This document shows positions 22,439-31,525 of a stretch of 42,249 bases of DNA, one piece after another. Position 1 is the first letter of the stretch; each line of letters starts with the position of its first letter. The position numbers and the translations under genes were made by a program. The notes under the pieces are model-generated. The model saw only the letters and a program-made list of their open reading frames with translations, did no database searches and was not told the origin of the DNA. The DNA comes from Deltaproteobacteria bacterium. Lineage in GTDB: Bacteria; Myxococcota_A; UBA796; GCA-2862545. The stretch lies in the NCBI GenBank assembly GCA_007693595.1, contig REDI01000040.1, positions 1 to 42,249 of the forward strand, written 5' to 3'.

Positions 22439-23619
22439 GGGTCGGGATCCTCGGCGGAGGCCAGCTGGGGTGTATGCTCGCCGAGAGCCTGCTCACCCTC
22501 GGGGCTCAGGTGCGCTTCTTCGAGCCCTCTCCCCTGGCGCCCGCGCTCGCGCGCTACGCCGGGACGACCTGCGCGCCTTTCAACGACACGACCGCCCTGT
22601 CGGCGTTCTTCTCGGCCTGCGACGTGGTGACCTACGAGTCCGAGAACGTACCCCTCGAGCCCTTGCGAGCCCTCGGCGAGCTGGGCCAAAAGCTCCGGCC
22701 CGGCCTCGACGTGCTCAGGATCTCCCAGGATCGCGCCGAGGAGAAGACCTTCTTCACCAAAAACCGTCTCCCTTGTGCCCGAACCCTGATCCTCGACAAG
22801 ATCGGCGACCTCCCCGCCGCCGCATCCGACATGGGCTTCCCCTTCGTCCTGAAGACCGCGCGAGGCGGCTACGACGGCAAGGGTCAGTGGAAGGTCCGAG
22901 GGCTAGCCGAGCTCGGTGGACTGGCCCCCCTTCGCCAAGGAGCGCCCGGCAGGTTTGTGATCGAAGAGCTGGTCGACCTCCGGGCCGAAGTGAGCGTCAT
23001 CGTCGGCCGCAAGCCGACCGCCCAAGGCGACGCGGTCTCGCTCTTTCCCGTCTTCGAGAACCATCACCACGACCACATCCTGGATCTCACCCAGATCCCC
23101 GCCCACCTCTCGGAGCGCCAGCGCGCCTTACTGTGCGCGCTGGCGATCAAGACCGCGCGCGATCTCGACCTCGAAGGCCTGCTCACGATCGAGTTCTTCC
23201 TCTCAGACCGTCCAGGCGCCGGCACGTCGGTTGAGAGCGATGGCCTACACATTCGCATCAACGAGCTGGCTCCTCGGCCACACAACTCGGGTCACCTCAC
23301 CCGAAAGGCCTGCACGATCTCGCAGTTCGACCAGCTCGCCCGACTGCTGGTCGGACTACCTCCCGCGACGCCCCACTTGCACGAAGGCGGCTGGGCGATG
23401 GCGCAGCTCCTCGGCAAGGTCTGGGGTTCTCGTAAGCACCTCGACCTCAGCACCCTGGTCGATCACCCGGCCGTCGTCGAGGTCATGGACTACGGAAAGA
23501 CCGAGGTCCGGCCCGCCCGCAAGATGGGCCACCTCATCGCCATGGGGGCCAACGCCGACGAGGCGGTGGACTTCGCCTTGCGCGCCCGCCATCAGTTGAC
23601 AGGATCGCTCCTCTCCTAG
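22435..23619 (+). CDS. purK: N5-carboxyaminoimidazole ribonucleotide synthase
   Basis: A 394-residue ATP-grasp enzyme making N5-CAIR from AIR, ATP and bicarbonate. [12 protein letters not shown] is at 4-15, followed by the ATP-grasp core ([33 protein letters not shown]) and the metal/substrate end [13 protein letters not shown]. The family C-terminal block ([21 protein letters not shown]) is present. The start ATG 22435 overlaps the purE stop. Length is normal (about 360-400). Confidence 0.97.
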   Translation: MRVGILGGGQLGCMLAESLLTLGAQVRFFEPSPLAPALARYAGTTCAPFNDTTALSAFFSACDVVTYESENVPLEPLRALGELGQKLRPGLDVLRISQDRAEEKTFFTKNRLPCARTLILDKIGDLPAAASDMGFPFVLKTARGGYDGKGQWKVRGLAELGGLAPLRQGAPGRFVIEELVDLRAEVSVIVGRKPTAQGDAVSLFPVFENHHHDHILDLTQIPAHLSERQRALLCALAIKTARDLDLEGLLTIEFFLSDRPGAGTSVESDGLHIRINELAPRPHNSGHLTRKACTISQFDQLARLLVGLPPATPHLHEGGWAMAQLLGKVWGSRKHLDLSTLVDHPAVVEVMDYGKTEVRPARKMGHLIAMGANADEAVDFALRARHQLTGSLLS

Positions 23620-23685
23620 CTTGACTCGGCGCTTGAACATAGACTGGGGTAGCGCACTTCCAGAAGCGTAAGATAAGCTACACCC

Positions 23686-24624
23686 ATGCGAGGCCTACCC
23701 CTCATCTCCTTCTTCGTCTGGGCATGTGCTCCGGCGCCCGAGACGGGCGATCTCTTCTTTGTGGCGGTCGGCTCCCACGATGTCGAACCACAGAGCGTCA
23801 CCGCCGCCATCGAGAGCTACTACTTCCTCGCTTGTGGCGACGTGAGCGTGACCGAAGTCCTGGTGGGCTACCGCCTGAACCTGCTTCAGCCCGAGCCCAT
23901 GCCCGTGCCCGTCGACCTCTACTGCACCCTCGGCGTAGAGCTCGCCCGAGATCCGCTGACCGGCTCCCTGCGGATCGCAGGCCAGCTCAACGATGGGCGC
24001 GAGTTTCGCGTCGCGATGGATCCAGGCCTGGTCACGCGGGAGCGTGAGATCCCTTACCAGGTCCACACCAAGGGGATCTTGGCCCTGGACTTCGATCTGT
24101 TGTTCGAGCCCGCCGACATCGCGGAGCTCCAGGCCATGCCCGAGCCGATCGACCTGCCCACCGACGATCCCCTCTCGGTCAGCCTCGCCCGACGGGTGGG
24201 CGACGCGCTGGTCTTTCTGGACTCTCCCGAGGTCGCATCTCAGACCTATGTCGAGTTCTGGCCCCCCTTCGACTTCTCGGTCTCCGCCGACATCCGGGTC
24301 GAGGGTTGTGGACGGAACGCCCCCTTGGTGGTGGTCAACCCGCGCTCCGACCCCCATGACGATCCGCAAGACAGCGACGACACGACCGTTCCGAGCGACT
24401 CCACTCCGAGCGATGCCACCCCGAGCGACCCCACCGCGGGCTCGGATCCCGACGCGCGGCCACCCCGCCGACAGAGCGACGGATGTGGCTGCGCGGGGGA
24501 GTCTGGATGCGGATCGGGAGGATGCCGCGGGGGCTGCAACCCCGACTGTGCCACCCTACCGCTCGCGCCTGCAGGTTGGGCGGCCTTCTTGGGCTTCCTG
24601 ATCTTGAGGCGACGACAGCCCTAA
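23686..24624 (+). CDS. surface protein with both a lipobox and a Cys-rich MYXO-CTERM-like tail
   Basis: A 312-residue exported protein. MRGLPLISFFVWAC ends in a possible lipobox Cys14. The middle is a beta-rich domain with three or four Cys. From about 225 a low-complexity linker of Asp/Ser/Thr/Pro repeats (SDSTPSDATPSDPTAGSDPDA) leads to a tail with a Cys/Gly cluster (CGCAGESGCGSGGCRGGCNPDC), a hydrophobic stretch (PAGWAAFLGFLIL) and RRR. This is the plan of MYXO-CTERM proteins, whose tail is removed by a rhombosortase-like or related sorting system. The GC-rich promoter region is short; no -35/-10 is clear. The domain has no recognised family. It is convergent with the GLUG lipoprotein, 20 bases apart. 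Confidence 0.7.
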   Translation: MRGLPLISFFVWACAPAPETGDLFFVAVGSHDVEPQSVTAAIESYYFLACGDVSVTEVLVGYRLNLLQPEPMPVPVDLYCTLGVELARDPLTGSLRIAGQLNDGREFRVAMDPGLVTREREIPYQVHTKGILALDFDLLFEPADIAELQAMPEPIDLPTDDPLSVSLARRVGDALVFLDSPEVASQTYVEFWPPFDFSVSADIRVEGCGRNAPLVVVNPRSDPHDDPQDSDDTTVPSDSTPSDATPSDPTAGSDPDARPPRRQSDGCGCAGESGCGSGGCRGGCNPDCATLPLAPAGWAAFLGFLILRRRQP

Positions 24625-24644
24625 GGACGAGAGCCCCGCCCGCC

Positions 24645-26888
24645 CTACAGGTCGTGGGTCGGGTAGTCCCCGTCCGAGAGAAGCCACGGCGGGCTCGACC
24701 ATCCCGCGAAGGTCGAGGCATCGTGCATCTGTGCGGTGGTCCGGCCGACGGCACCCGCGACGCCACCGATCGACTGACGAGTGGACTCGGTGTCCCAGAA
24801 GGTCCGAGTCGCGGAGATACCCCCAGCCCCGAACGAGACCACGCCCCGAGCGGGGTGGCTCGACGTGCCTCCCAAGATCTCGCCCGAGGCGAAGGAGTCG
24901 ATGATCGAGACCGCGACGACACTCCAGCCCTCGGCGATGATTCCTGCGGTGATGTCGGTGCCCCTGAGCGTCGCGGTGACCGCACAGTTGGAGATCTCCG
25001 CGCGCGCCGTCGCTGTCGCCACCACCCCACCGACCCGTGAGCCGTTAGACTCGATCCGTCCGTGGGTACGGCACACATCGAGGGTGCCAGAGAGCTGCGA
25101 GACGATGCCGCCGACCTTCCACGCCGTGTTGCTGATCAGAAACTCGCCGTCGAACTCGAGGTCATATCCCTCGCCACCGATACCGCCGGCCACCCCACCA
25201 AGAAAGCCGATGTCGGAGCCCGAGGTATCGCTGCGGAGCGTGCCCTCGAAGCGGGAGTGTTCGATGCGGGTGCCCGGGCGGACCCCGGCGACGATCCCAC
25301 CCATGCTGCGCTGACCGACGACCTCGCCGCTCACCTCGACCCCCGAGATCAGCGCCCCGGAGCCCTCGGTCGTGGTGACGACCACCGCCCCGACCGACCG
25401 ACGGGCTCGAACGAAGACATCGTAGAACCCGATCTCGCGAATGTAGCCCTCGAGCTCGTCGATAAAGCCCTGTCGCTCGCCGCTCGGCCGATCGATGCTG
25501 AGGTTGAACACCGCGTGACCCGCCCCATCGATCCCACCCGAGAGGTTGGGGATCGGATGCCACACCCGCCCGTCGAGGTCTATGTCGTTGGTGAGCTGAA
25601 AGTGGCAATGGGATGCCGTTCGCACCGCATCGAGGGCGTCGGCGGTGGACACGAGGTACGGCCTCTCGGGCGCCCCGAGCCCGCCCGACCAGTGACCGGG
25701 ATCGGGGGCACAGTGATCCCCGGTAGAGACCGTGACCTCGACGGGTGGCGCGTCGTCTTCGCCATCGGTCGCGACGACCCGGCAGGTCCAGACCTGCTCC
25801 CCGATGACCTCGGTGCCTGCGACGGTGCTGGTGAGGTCGCCGTCGATGGCGCTCGTGAAGGGCGCACCATCGAGGAACCACGAGAAGGTGTAGGTCACCT
25901 CATCGCCAGGATCGACATCGACGCTCTCGACGAGGATGGAACAGGTCAGCTCTTCGCCTTCGTCGGGGACGGAGGGCGTTATCGTGATTTCTGGGGACGT
26001 AGGCGGGCTGTTGAGGATGGGAAGATCGGCGCTCTGCACCGGGTCGCCATCATCGAAGCCGTCGTTGGGAGTCATGACGACGTGCACCACCTGATGCTTC
26101 AGGAAGTGGCTCCCCTCAAGCGTATCGGAGGAGCCCTCTTGGACCGAGCTCCCGTCCACGAACCACTCGTAGCGGGTGGTGACCGGATCGTTATCGAAGT
26201 CGTCGAGGTCGACCGGCGTGGCGGTGAGCAGCGAGTCGGTAAAGGCAGGGTCGGGCGAGAGCAGCACGTCGTCCGCGGAGGGCGGCGCGTTGCCGACCTC
26301 GGTCGTAAGCACCACCAACTCCCCGCGATCGTCCCCGTCATGCGGAGTGATGGTGACCTCCCAGACCTGGCCTCGGGCCGTGCCTTCGGCGGGGATGTAG
26401 GGCTCGGAGTACGGCATGAGCAGGCCATCTCGACGCCACTGAAAGCCGAGGGTGACCTCGTCGTCGTCGGCGTCGGTCACGGTGATGACCGGCTCCAGCG
26501 GGTCCCGAGACGTCACGGGGTCTACCGACCAGTGAGCCTCGGCCACGGGAGGGCTGTTCAGCACCACGACCTGCGCCCGCGCCTCGGGCCCCTCGAGGTC
26601 GTTGTTGAACGGCACCACGCGAACCTGCCAGACCTCGTGCTTGGTCGTGAGCTCCGCTGGGACCACCGGGCCGGTGACCTGCGGTTCAACCACCTCGTCG
26701 CGAAGCCAAGTATAGACGTACGTATACGTCTCTCGCTGGTTCCGAACGACCGCGGTGAGCTCGTCGAGGGTGACGGGCTCTCCGGGCTCGATGTGAACAG
26801 CAGGGGCGTCGCGAGGAGGTTGGAGGGTGAGCCCCGTCTCGCTGCAGCCAGAGGTCGCGAGGAGGACGAGGAGGAGGGGCGCGCGCAT
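24645..26888 (-). CDS. large lipoprotein with Ig/PKD-like repeats and a GLUG-type repeat domain
   Basis: A 747-residue surface lipoprotein: MRAPLLLVLLATSGC sets Cys15. The N-terminal half has four beta-sandwich repeats of about 90 residues. Joins read NSPPVAEA, NAPPSADD and NSPPTSPE. Each has a closing block such as WEVTITPHDGDD, VHVVMTPNDGFDD, WTCRVVATDGEDD, a PKD/Ig-like pattern. From about 390 begins the repeat part (YLVSTADALDAV...FQLTNDIDLDGRVWHPIPNLSGGIDGAGHAVFNLSI), with repeated G-x-[IV]-V-[SA]-x2 strands ending in WSSPPWLLSDGDYPTHDL, a GLUG-type right-handed solenoid as in bacterial adhesins. GGAG lies five bases before ATG 26888. It is the last gene of a long minus-strand run. Confidence 0.8.
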   Translation of the reverse strand: MRAPLLLVLLATSGCSETGLTLQPPRDAPAVHIEPGEPVTLDELTAVVRNQRETYTYVYTWLRDEVVEPQVTGPVVPAELTTKHEVWQVRVVPFNNDLEGPEARAQVVVLNSPPVAEAHWSVDPVTSRDPLEPVITVTDADDDEVTLGFQWRRDGLLMPYSEPYIPAEGTARGQVWEVTITPHDGDDRGELVVLTTEVGNAPPSADDVLLSPDPAFTDSLLTATPVDLDDFDNDPVTTRYEWFVDGSSVQEGSSDTLEGSHFLKHQVVHVVMTPNDGFDDGDPVQSADLPILNSPPTSPEITITPSVPDEGEELTCSILVESVDVDPGDEVTYTFSWFLDGAPFTSAIDGDLTSTVAGTEVIGEQVWTCRVVATDGEDDAPPVEVTVSTGDHCAPDPGHWSGGLGAPERPYLVSTADALDAVRTASHCHFQLTNDIDLDGRVWHPIPNLSGGIDGAGHAVFNLSIDRPSGERQGFIDELEGYIREIGFYDVFVRARRSVGAVVVTTTEGSGALISGVEVSGEVVGQRSMGGIVAGVRPGTRIEHSRFEGTLRSDTSGSDIGFLGGVAGGIGGEGYDLEFDGEFLISNTAWKVGGIVSQLSGTLDVCRTHGRIESNGSRVGGVVATATARAEISNCAVTATLRGTDITAGIIAEGWSVVAVSIIDSFASGEILGGTSSHPARGVVSFGAGGISATRTFWDTESTRQSIGGVAGAVGRTTAQMHDASTFAGWSSPPWLLSDGDYPTHDL

Positions 26889-26949
26889 GAAGGCTCCATG
26901 ACTTGCGTCGACAATGCGCGCTGCGGTGCCCACCGTCAAGTGAAACCCA

Positions 26950-28527
26950 TCACGAGGCCGGAGAAGCCGGAGGACACGACAGCGACTGCCACACTCGGCT
27001 GAGTCCACTCAAGGTCGCCTTGCGAATAACGATGACCTCGTCGCTGAAGGCCTCCACGCCGGCCGCGCCCCTCGGACCGACCACGACGGTCACGACACGA
27101 ACATCGCGCGCTTCGCGCTCCCTTCGGACCGACTCGACCACCGTGGGCAAGGCCGCCGCCTGACCATCGGTCAGCACCAGAACGTCAGCGTGGCGAAAGG
27201 ACTCGGTGGCAACCAGCTCCAGGGCGCGAAGGAGAGGCCCGTCGAAGTCGGTGCCACCGTCGAAGGTCAGGGCCAGCGCATCCAGCAGTCCGTCGACGGC
27301 CGCGCGGCCCCGCCGCAAGTGCCGCTCGAAGCGCTGGCCCCGACCGCCAAACAAGAGGAGGTGCAGCTCACGCCCCTGCCGTAGGACGCGGCGAGCCACG
27401 GCGAGCAGGAGGGCCTTGGCGACCCACTCCGGCTCCCCCTTCATGCTGGCCGAAGCATCGATACAGGCGATAACCGGCCCGCGGCTGGTTCGGGTCGCGC
27501 TCCCGTCGAGGCCCCGCCCAGAAAGCTCCAGGCTGATCAGCCGACGCTCCGCCCATCGCGCGTAGAAGAGGTCCTCGGTCTCGGGGCTGGCGAGCAGACC
27601 CAGCTCGGAGGGGAGCGCCCGCGCAACCTCGCCCGAGGCCGAGACGCCGACCACCTCCTCGCCACCGCCATGTTCGAGCCCACGACGCGCCACCTCGGCC
27701 TCGGCGCGGCCGAGGGTATCCGCCAGCTCGACGATCTGGGGAGACCGCTCCAACAGCGCTGCCAACCGGGGAAGGTCGCGGTTCACGCGCCGCTGGAGCG
27801 CACCCGGCGACAGCGACCATCCCAGACCGGGCAGCGCGCTCTGGAGCGCTTGCAGGAGGGTCGATGTCTGGAGGACGACGTCCCCCGCCAGTCCCACCAC
27901 CCGCTCGATCCGCGCAGCCCCGTCCGCTCCTTCAAGCAGGGCGTGAAGCGCCCCAGCCTGTTCGAGGACGTCCGTCGCCTCGGGCGACGACGTAGGGGCC
28001 TCGTGCTCCTCGGGGCGCGGCTCCGAGGACTCCGGCTCGCCCCCCTCACGCTCGGTCGAGGAGGAGCGCTCGGGCTCCGGCGCAGAGGGCTCCGGCGCAG
28101 AGGGCTCCGGCGCAGAGGGCTCCGGCGCAGAGGGCTCCGGCGCAGAGGGCTCCGGCGCAGAGGGCTCCGGCGCAGAGGGCTCCGGCGCAGAGGGCTCCTG
28201 CGACGGCGACTCCAGCTGTGGATCGCGGGATGGCGCGGCGCTCTCACGCTCCTCGATCATCGAGAGCCAAAGCGAGACGGCCGCGCGGACCGCAGCCTGG
28301 ATCGCGAGCGCGGGGCGCTGCTGACACACCGCGCGGACCGGCGCGAGCTCCAGCGCAGCGACCCGCACCACCACCGAAGCCAAGGCGCCAAGCTCCGAGC
28401 GGTCCGCACCCAGAAACCAGCGCGCGAGGTCCTCAGCAAAGACCTCGGCCTGACGCTGCTCTGTCGACGTACGACCCAGACCTTCGAGGTCAGGGTGGTC
28501 GCGCAGCTCGAGCTCAGGTGAGAGCAC
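26950..28527 (-). CDS. VWA-domain protein, ViaA-like partner of the adjacent AAA+ ATPase
   Basis: A 525-residue cytosolic protein. The C-terminal von Willebrand A domain (about 345-525) has a complete MIDAS: DASASM at 357-362, the Thr-type residue in FDGGTDFDGPL, and LVLTDGQ. Residues 112-151 are eight PSAPE copies, forming a stiff Pro/Glu linker, then a Glu/Ser-rich stretch. The region 180-330 is helical, like the ViaA middle. In E. coli RavA-ViaA the VWA protein serves as adaptor for a MoxR AAA+ ATPase; here the same pair occurs, and this GTG start overlaps the ATPase stop by 14 bases. The ViaA role (fumarate reductase/complex I maturation) may not transfer. Confidence 0.85.
   Translation of the reverse strand: MLSPELELRDHPDLEGLGRTSTEQRQAEVFAEDLARWFLGADRSELGALASVVVRVAALELAPVRAVCQQRPALAIQAAVRAAVSLWLSMIEERESAAPSRDPQLESPSQEPSAPEPSAPEPSAPEPSAPEPSAPEPSAPEPSAPEPSAPEPERSSSTEREGGEPESSEPRPEEHEAPTSSPEATDVLEQAGALHALLEGADGAARIERVVGLAGDVVLQTSTLLQALQSALPGLGWSLSPGALQRRVNRDLPRLAALLERSPQIVELADTLGRAEAEVARRGLEHGGGEEVVGVSASGEVARALPSELGLLASPETEDLFYARWAERRLISLELSGRGLDGSATRTSRGPVIACIDASASMKGEPEWVAKALLLAVARRVLRQGRELHLLLFGGRGQRFERHLRRGRAAVDGLLDALALTFDGGTDFDGPLLRALELVATESFRHADVLVLTDGQAAALPTVVESVRREREARDVRVVTVVVGPRGAAGVEAFSDEVIVIRKATLSGLSRVWQSLSCPPASPAS
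28073..28192 (-). repeat. eight perfect 15-bp minisatellite units inside the VWA gene
   Basis: GGCTCCGGCGCAGAG is repeated eight times without change on the plus strand; on the coding strand it specifies PSAPE. Perfect copies suggest recent expansion and likely length variation between strains. Confidence 0.9.
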
Positions 28528-30607
28528 GCACGGGATCCGGGTGTGGGATGACGGTCGTTCCGAGGATCCGGCTCAGCTCCGGCAGGGCGGCGTCGACCAC
28601 GCGCCGTTGCTTGGTGCTGAGCCCTGCCAGCAGAGGAGCCCAGGCGCGCTCTTGGGCGATCAAATCGAGCCAGTCCTCGACGCGAAGCTCGAGGGTGCAG
28701 GCGCTCGACGGCGCGACCGAGGGGAGCTGCCGCCACTGGCGGTACGCGAGGCCGATGGAGCCGATCTCGCCTATCGTGAAGACCGCGTCGAGGTGTTCGG
28801 CTCGCAAGCGCTCCTCGAGGGGCAGCAGGCCGATCAGATCCCGCGCCAGAGCCTCGGGGGTCGACAGCCGGGCGGCGTAGGACTCGACGGCTTGGAGGAT
28901 CCGCGCCATGGCCTTGGCAGCGCGCAGATACGGGAGCACGATCTGCGTGGGTAGCTCACGGATCCACAGCCGATCGCCGTGCTCCGACATCGCGCGCTCC
29001 CGCGCCGCCGTGAGGGAGGCGACCCCGACCGCATGATGGGCCCGAAGCCGGGCGACGCTCCGCTGCCGAAGCGCGAGGCGGGGGCGCCAGCCCGAGGGGG
29101 GATCTCCCAGGGGGACCGGATCGTCGCGGGTGGGCGCCACCCGGTCGGCTGCGAGCAGAGCCCACTGGGCTTGGAGGGACTCGTGGGGCGCCAGGCTGAG
29201 CTCGACCCATCGAGGCCCCGAAACCCCTGGTCCCCCCGCTTCGATGACGTCGAGCACCGACTCCTGGATCTCGCCCGAGCGCTCGGGATCGGCCGACAGA
29301 CAGTTCGTGAGCAGCAACAGGTCTACCGGGCCCACCTGAGCGCGACCCTCGCTCGCTGCCGCGACACGAAGGAGGTGCACCGCTTGGCGCCAGCGACGGT
29401 CCGAGACCTGCCACTCGCCCCGCTGCCCCCGCTCCCACAGGGCCACGAGGGCCGAGGCGACCCGATCCGGCACCAACACCCTGCTCGCTTGATCACGGAG
29501 CTCCCGGACCTCGTCGAGCGTCAGGCGATCTGGGGGATCGAGGTCGACCTGACCGACGCGTCCGACCGCGACCTTGAGGAAGCCCTCGGCCTGGGACACC
29601 GGCGGCACCATCACCCGCACGAGGAAGCGATCGAAGAGCGCCTCGAGGCCCGCGCCTGCCTCGGGCAGCTCGTTGGAGGCCCCGATCAAGCCCAGCAGCG
29701 GAACCGGATCCCGGTGCTGACCGTGGTGAAAGACCCGCTCGTTGACCAGAGTGAGCAGGCTGTTGAGGATGGCGGAGTTTGCCTTGAAGATCTCGTCGAG
29801 GAAGGCCACGTGAGCTCTCGGGAGGAAGCCCTGGGTGAGCCGACGATAGTCTTCGTTCTTGAGGCCGGGGATGCTGACCGGGCCGAAGAGCTCATCGGGG
29901 TGGGTGAACCGAGAGAGCAGGTACTCGAAGTACGAAGCGCCATCGAAGACCTGGCAGAGCGACCGCGCGAGCAGGCTCTTGGCCGTGCCCGGCGGTCCGA
30001 GCAACAGCGCATGCTGACCCGCCAGCAGCGCGAGCAGCACCGCCCGCGCCTGAGGCCCCCGCTCGACCAGGGCGTGATCGAGGGCCTCGAGGATACGCCG
30101 GAGCTTGTGGGTGATCGGAGGGAGGGGCCGCTCGTCGGGTCGGAGCTCAAACGATGGGGGCGCGCCCGAGAGCCAGGCGCGCGCGGCGGCCTCGTCAGCG
30201 GTCTCGCGAGCCAGGGCCCGCGGATGGGCGCGGGCCAGCCGGGAGAGTTCCTGGAGCCAACGATCTCGGGCCTCGGCCTGCTCGGAGAGCACCTCGCGGA
30301 CCTCGGCCCACGCCCCCACCCTCGCGGCCAGATCTTGGAGGTGGACCCCAGGATGGACGTCGAGGGTACCATCGGGGCGGAGCCGCGCTACCCCGGTTCG
30401 GGTGACGAGTCCGACAAGACCCAGCGCCCGCGCCCGCCCCAGCCCCATCGAGGCGCGGGCCCAGCGCGCATAGTGGTCCACCGAGAGCGGTTCTTCACGC
30501 GAGAGCTCGATCAAGCCCGACAGCGCCTCGATCACGGAGGAGGGATCGGGAGGCAACAGCGCCGCCCCGTCCACCCGTGTCACCCCATCGACCTCGGTCC
30601 ACCGCAT
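28514..30607 (-). CDS. MoxR-family AAA+ ATPase, RavA-like
   Basis: A 697-residue ATPase, longer than typical MoxR (about 320) and RavA (about 500). An extra N-terminal part of about 170 residues looks helical. The AAA+ core follows: Walker A GPPGTAKS (204-211), Walker B VAFLDEI (267-273), and the family hallmark region ANSAILNSLLTLVNERVFHHG. Sensor GASNELPEAGAGLEALFDRFLVRV and a C-terminal region of about 300 residues complete it. I use ATG 30607 with AGGGG upstream rather than GTG 30616. Overlap with the VWA gene indicates a stable pair. The C-terminal and N-terminal extensions are not recognised; substrate unknown. Confidence 0.9.
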   Translation of the reverse strand: MRWTEVDGVTRVDGAALLPPDPSSVIEALSGLIELSREEPLSVDHYARWARASMGLGRARALGLVGLVTRTGVARLRPDGTLDVHPGVHLQDLAARVGAWAEVREVLSEQAEARDRWLQELSRLARAHPRALARETADEAAARAWLSGAPPSFELRPDERPLPPITHKLRRILEALDHALVERGPQARAVLLALLAGQHALLLGPPGTAKSLLARSLCQVFDGASYFEYLLSRFTHPDELFGPVSIPGLKNEDYRRLTQGFLPRAHVAFLDEIFKANSAILNSLLTLVNERVFHHGQHRDPVPLLGLIGASNELPEAGAGLEALFDRFLVRVMVPPVSQAEGFLKVAVGRVGQVDLDPPDRLTLDEVRELRDQASRVLVPDRVASALVALWERGQRGEWQVSDRRWRQAVHLLRVAAASEGRAQVGPVDLLLLTNCLSADPERSGEIQESVLDVIEAGGPGVSGPRWVELSLAPHESLQAQWALLAADRVAPTRDDPVPLGDPPSGWRPRLALRQRSVARLRAHHAVGVASLTAARERAMSEHGDRLWIRELPTQIVLPYLRAAKAMARILQAVESYAARLSTPEALARDLIGLLPLEERLRAEHLDAVFTIGEIGSIGLAYRQWRQLPSVAPSSACTLELRVEDWLDLIAQERAWAPLLAGLSTKQRRVVDAALPELSRILGTTVIPHPDPVRALT

Positions 30608-30675
30608 CGCGCACACCCCTGGCTACCTGCCGGATCATCCCAACGCCCCTATCGTACTCGCGGGTCGCCTGACAC

Positions 30676-31515
30676 CTACTCCGGCAGGTCGACGCGGGTG
30701 CCCCCTTCCTCGAGTTGGGCGCGCACCTCGTCGGTGCAGGGGGTGAAGCTGCGGTAGTCGATGGTCTGAGCGCCCGAAAAGGTCATGCCGAGCACGGTCG
30801 CGTCTGCCTTGACCGCTTCGCTCGCCGGGAAGGCGACGCCTTCGACGATCTGGCCGCGCACCTTGACCGAGGTCGAGGTGATCTTGGCGCGAGGAAAGGT
30901 CTGGGTCTTCCAGGACTCGGGGAACTCGATCTCGAGAGCATCAGGCACATCCCCCCCGTTTGGGAAGCGGACACGAACCGTGGCTTCGGGCGGGTTTCGC
31001 CCGGCGCCGACCTCGAGGCCTCGGTGATAGACGACCGCCTGCGCCGTGTCTTCCCAGGTGGCCCACGAGACCTCGACGTCGCCTCCGACATCGTCGAGGA
31101 CGGTCCGGATGAGGTTGACCGCTTCGCCGCTGCCCGAGGGCTCGGAGCTTCGGGACCTGCGAGAGTCGCGGCGAACCGACTCATCGACCCGACCGAGCAT
31201 CGGCACCACGCGAAGGGCGTCGGGGTAGACGTGACGGCTCGCGCCCTTCTTCTTGCGCTGGACCTCGCCGAGTGAGATCGCGGAGAACCCGGTCCAGATG
31301 CCATCGAAGAGCCGACCCACGATCACCGAGTCGCCGCGATTGAAGCCGTACTTACCAAGGTCCCAGGCCCAGGTGGCGCGCCCGACGACCTCCCAACAGC
31401 CCGGAGGCCCATCGAGCAGGGTGTCGGCCCCCTCGGCCCAGAGGTCGACGTTCTCGAGGTCGACATGAGCCGGGGTGTTAGCGAAGGCGAGAGCGGAGAG
31501 CAGGTAGAGCAGCAT
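30676..31515 (-). CDS. exported protein of unknown function
   Basis: A 279-residue protein with a signal peptide, MLLYLLSALAFANTPAHVDLEN, and no lipobox, so it is probably periplasmic. An Arg/Ser-rich segment (VDESVRRDSRRSRSSEPSGSGEAVN) divides two parts. The second is beta-rich, ending CTDEVRAQLEEGG. I start at ATG 31515, since the longer frame upstream adds a non-signal peptide. It begins 10 bases after the next lipoprotein gene on the same strand and may be in its operon. A paralogue or family is not evident. Confidence 0.65.
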   Translation of the reverse strand: MLLYLLSALAFANTPAHVDLENVDLWAEGADTLLDGPPGCWEVVGRATWAWDLGKYGFNRGDSVIVGRLFDGIWTGFSAISLGEVQRKKKGASRHVYPDALRVVPMLGRVDESVRRDSRRSRSSEPSGSGEAVNLIRTVLDDVGGDVEVSWATWEDTAQAVVYHRGLEVGAGRNPPEATVRVRFPNGGDVPDALEIEFPESWKTQTFPRAKITSTSVKVRGQIVEGVAFPASEAVKADATVLGMTFSGAQTIDYRSFTPCTDEVRAQLEEGGTRVDLPE

Positions 31516-31525
31516 CGAGAGGACC

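Noticed and set aside
28073-28192. Non-coding satellite or origin iterons
   Set aside because: The 15-bp period keeps the VWA reading frame and encodes PSAPE, so it is a coding minisatellite.
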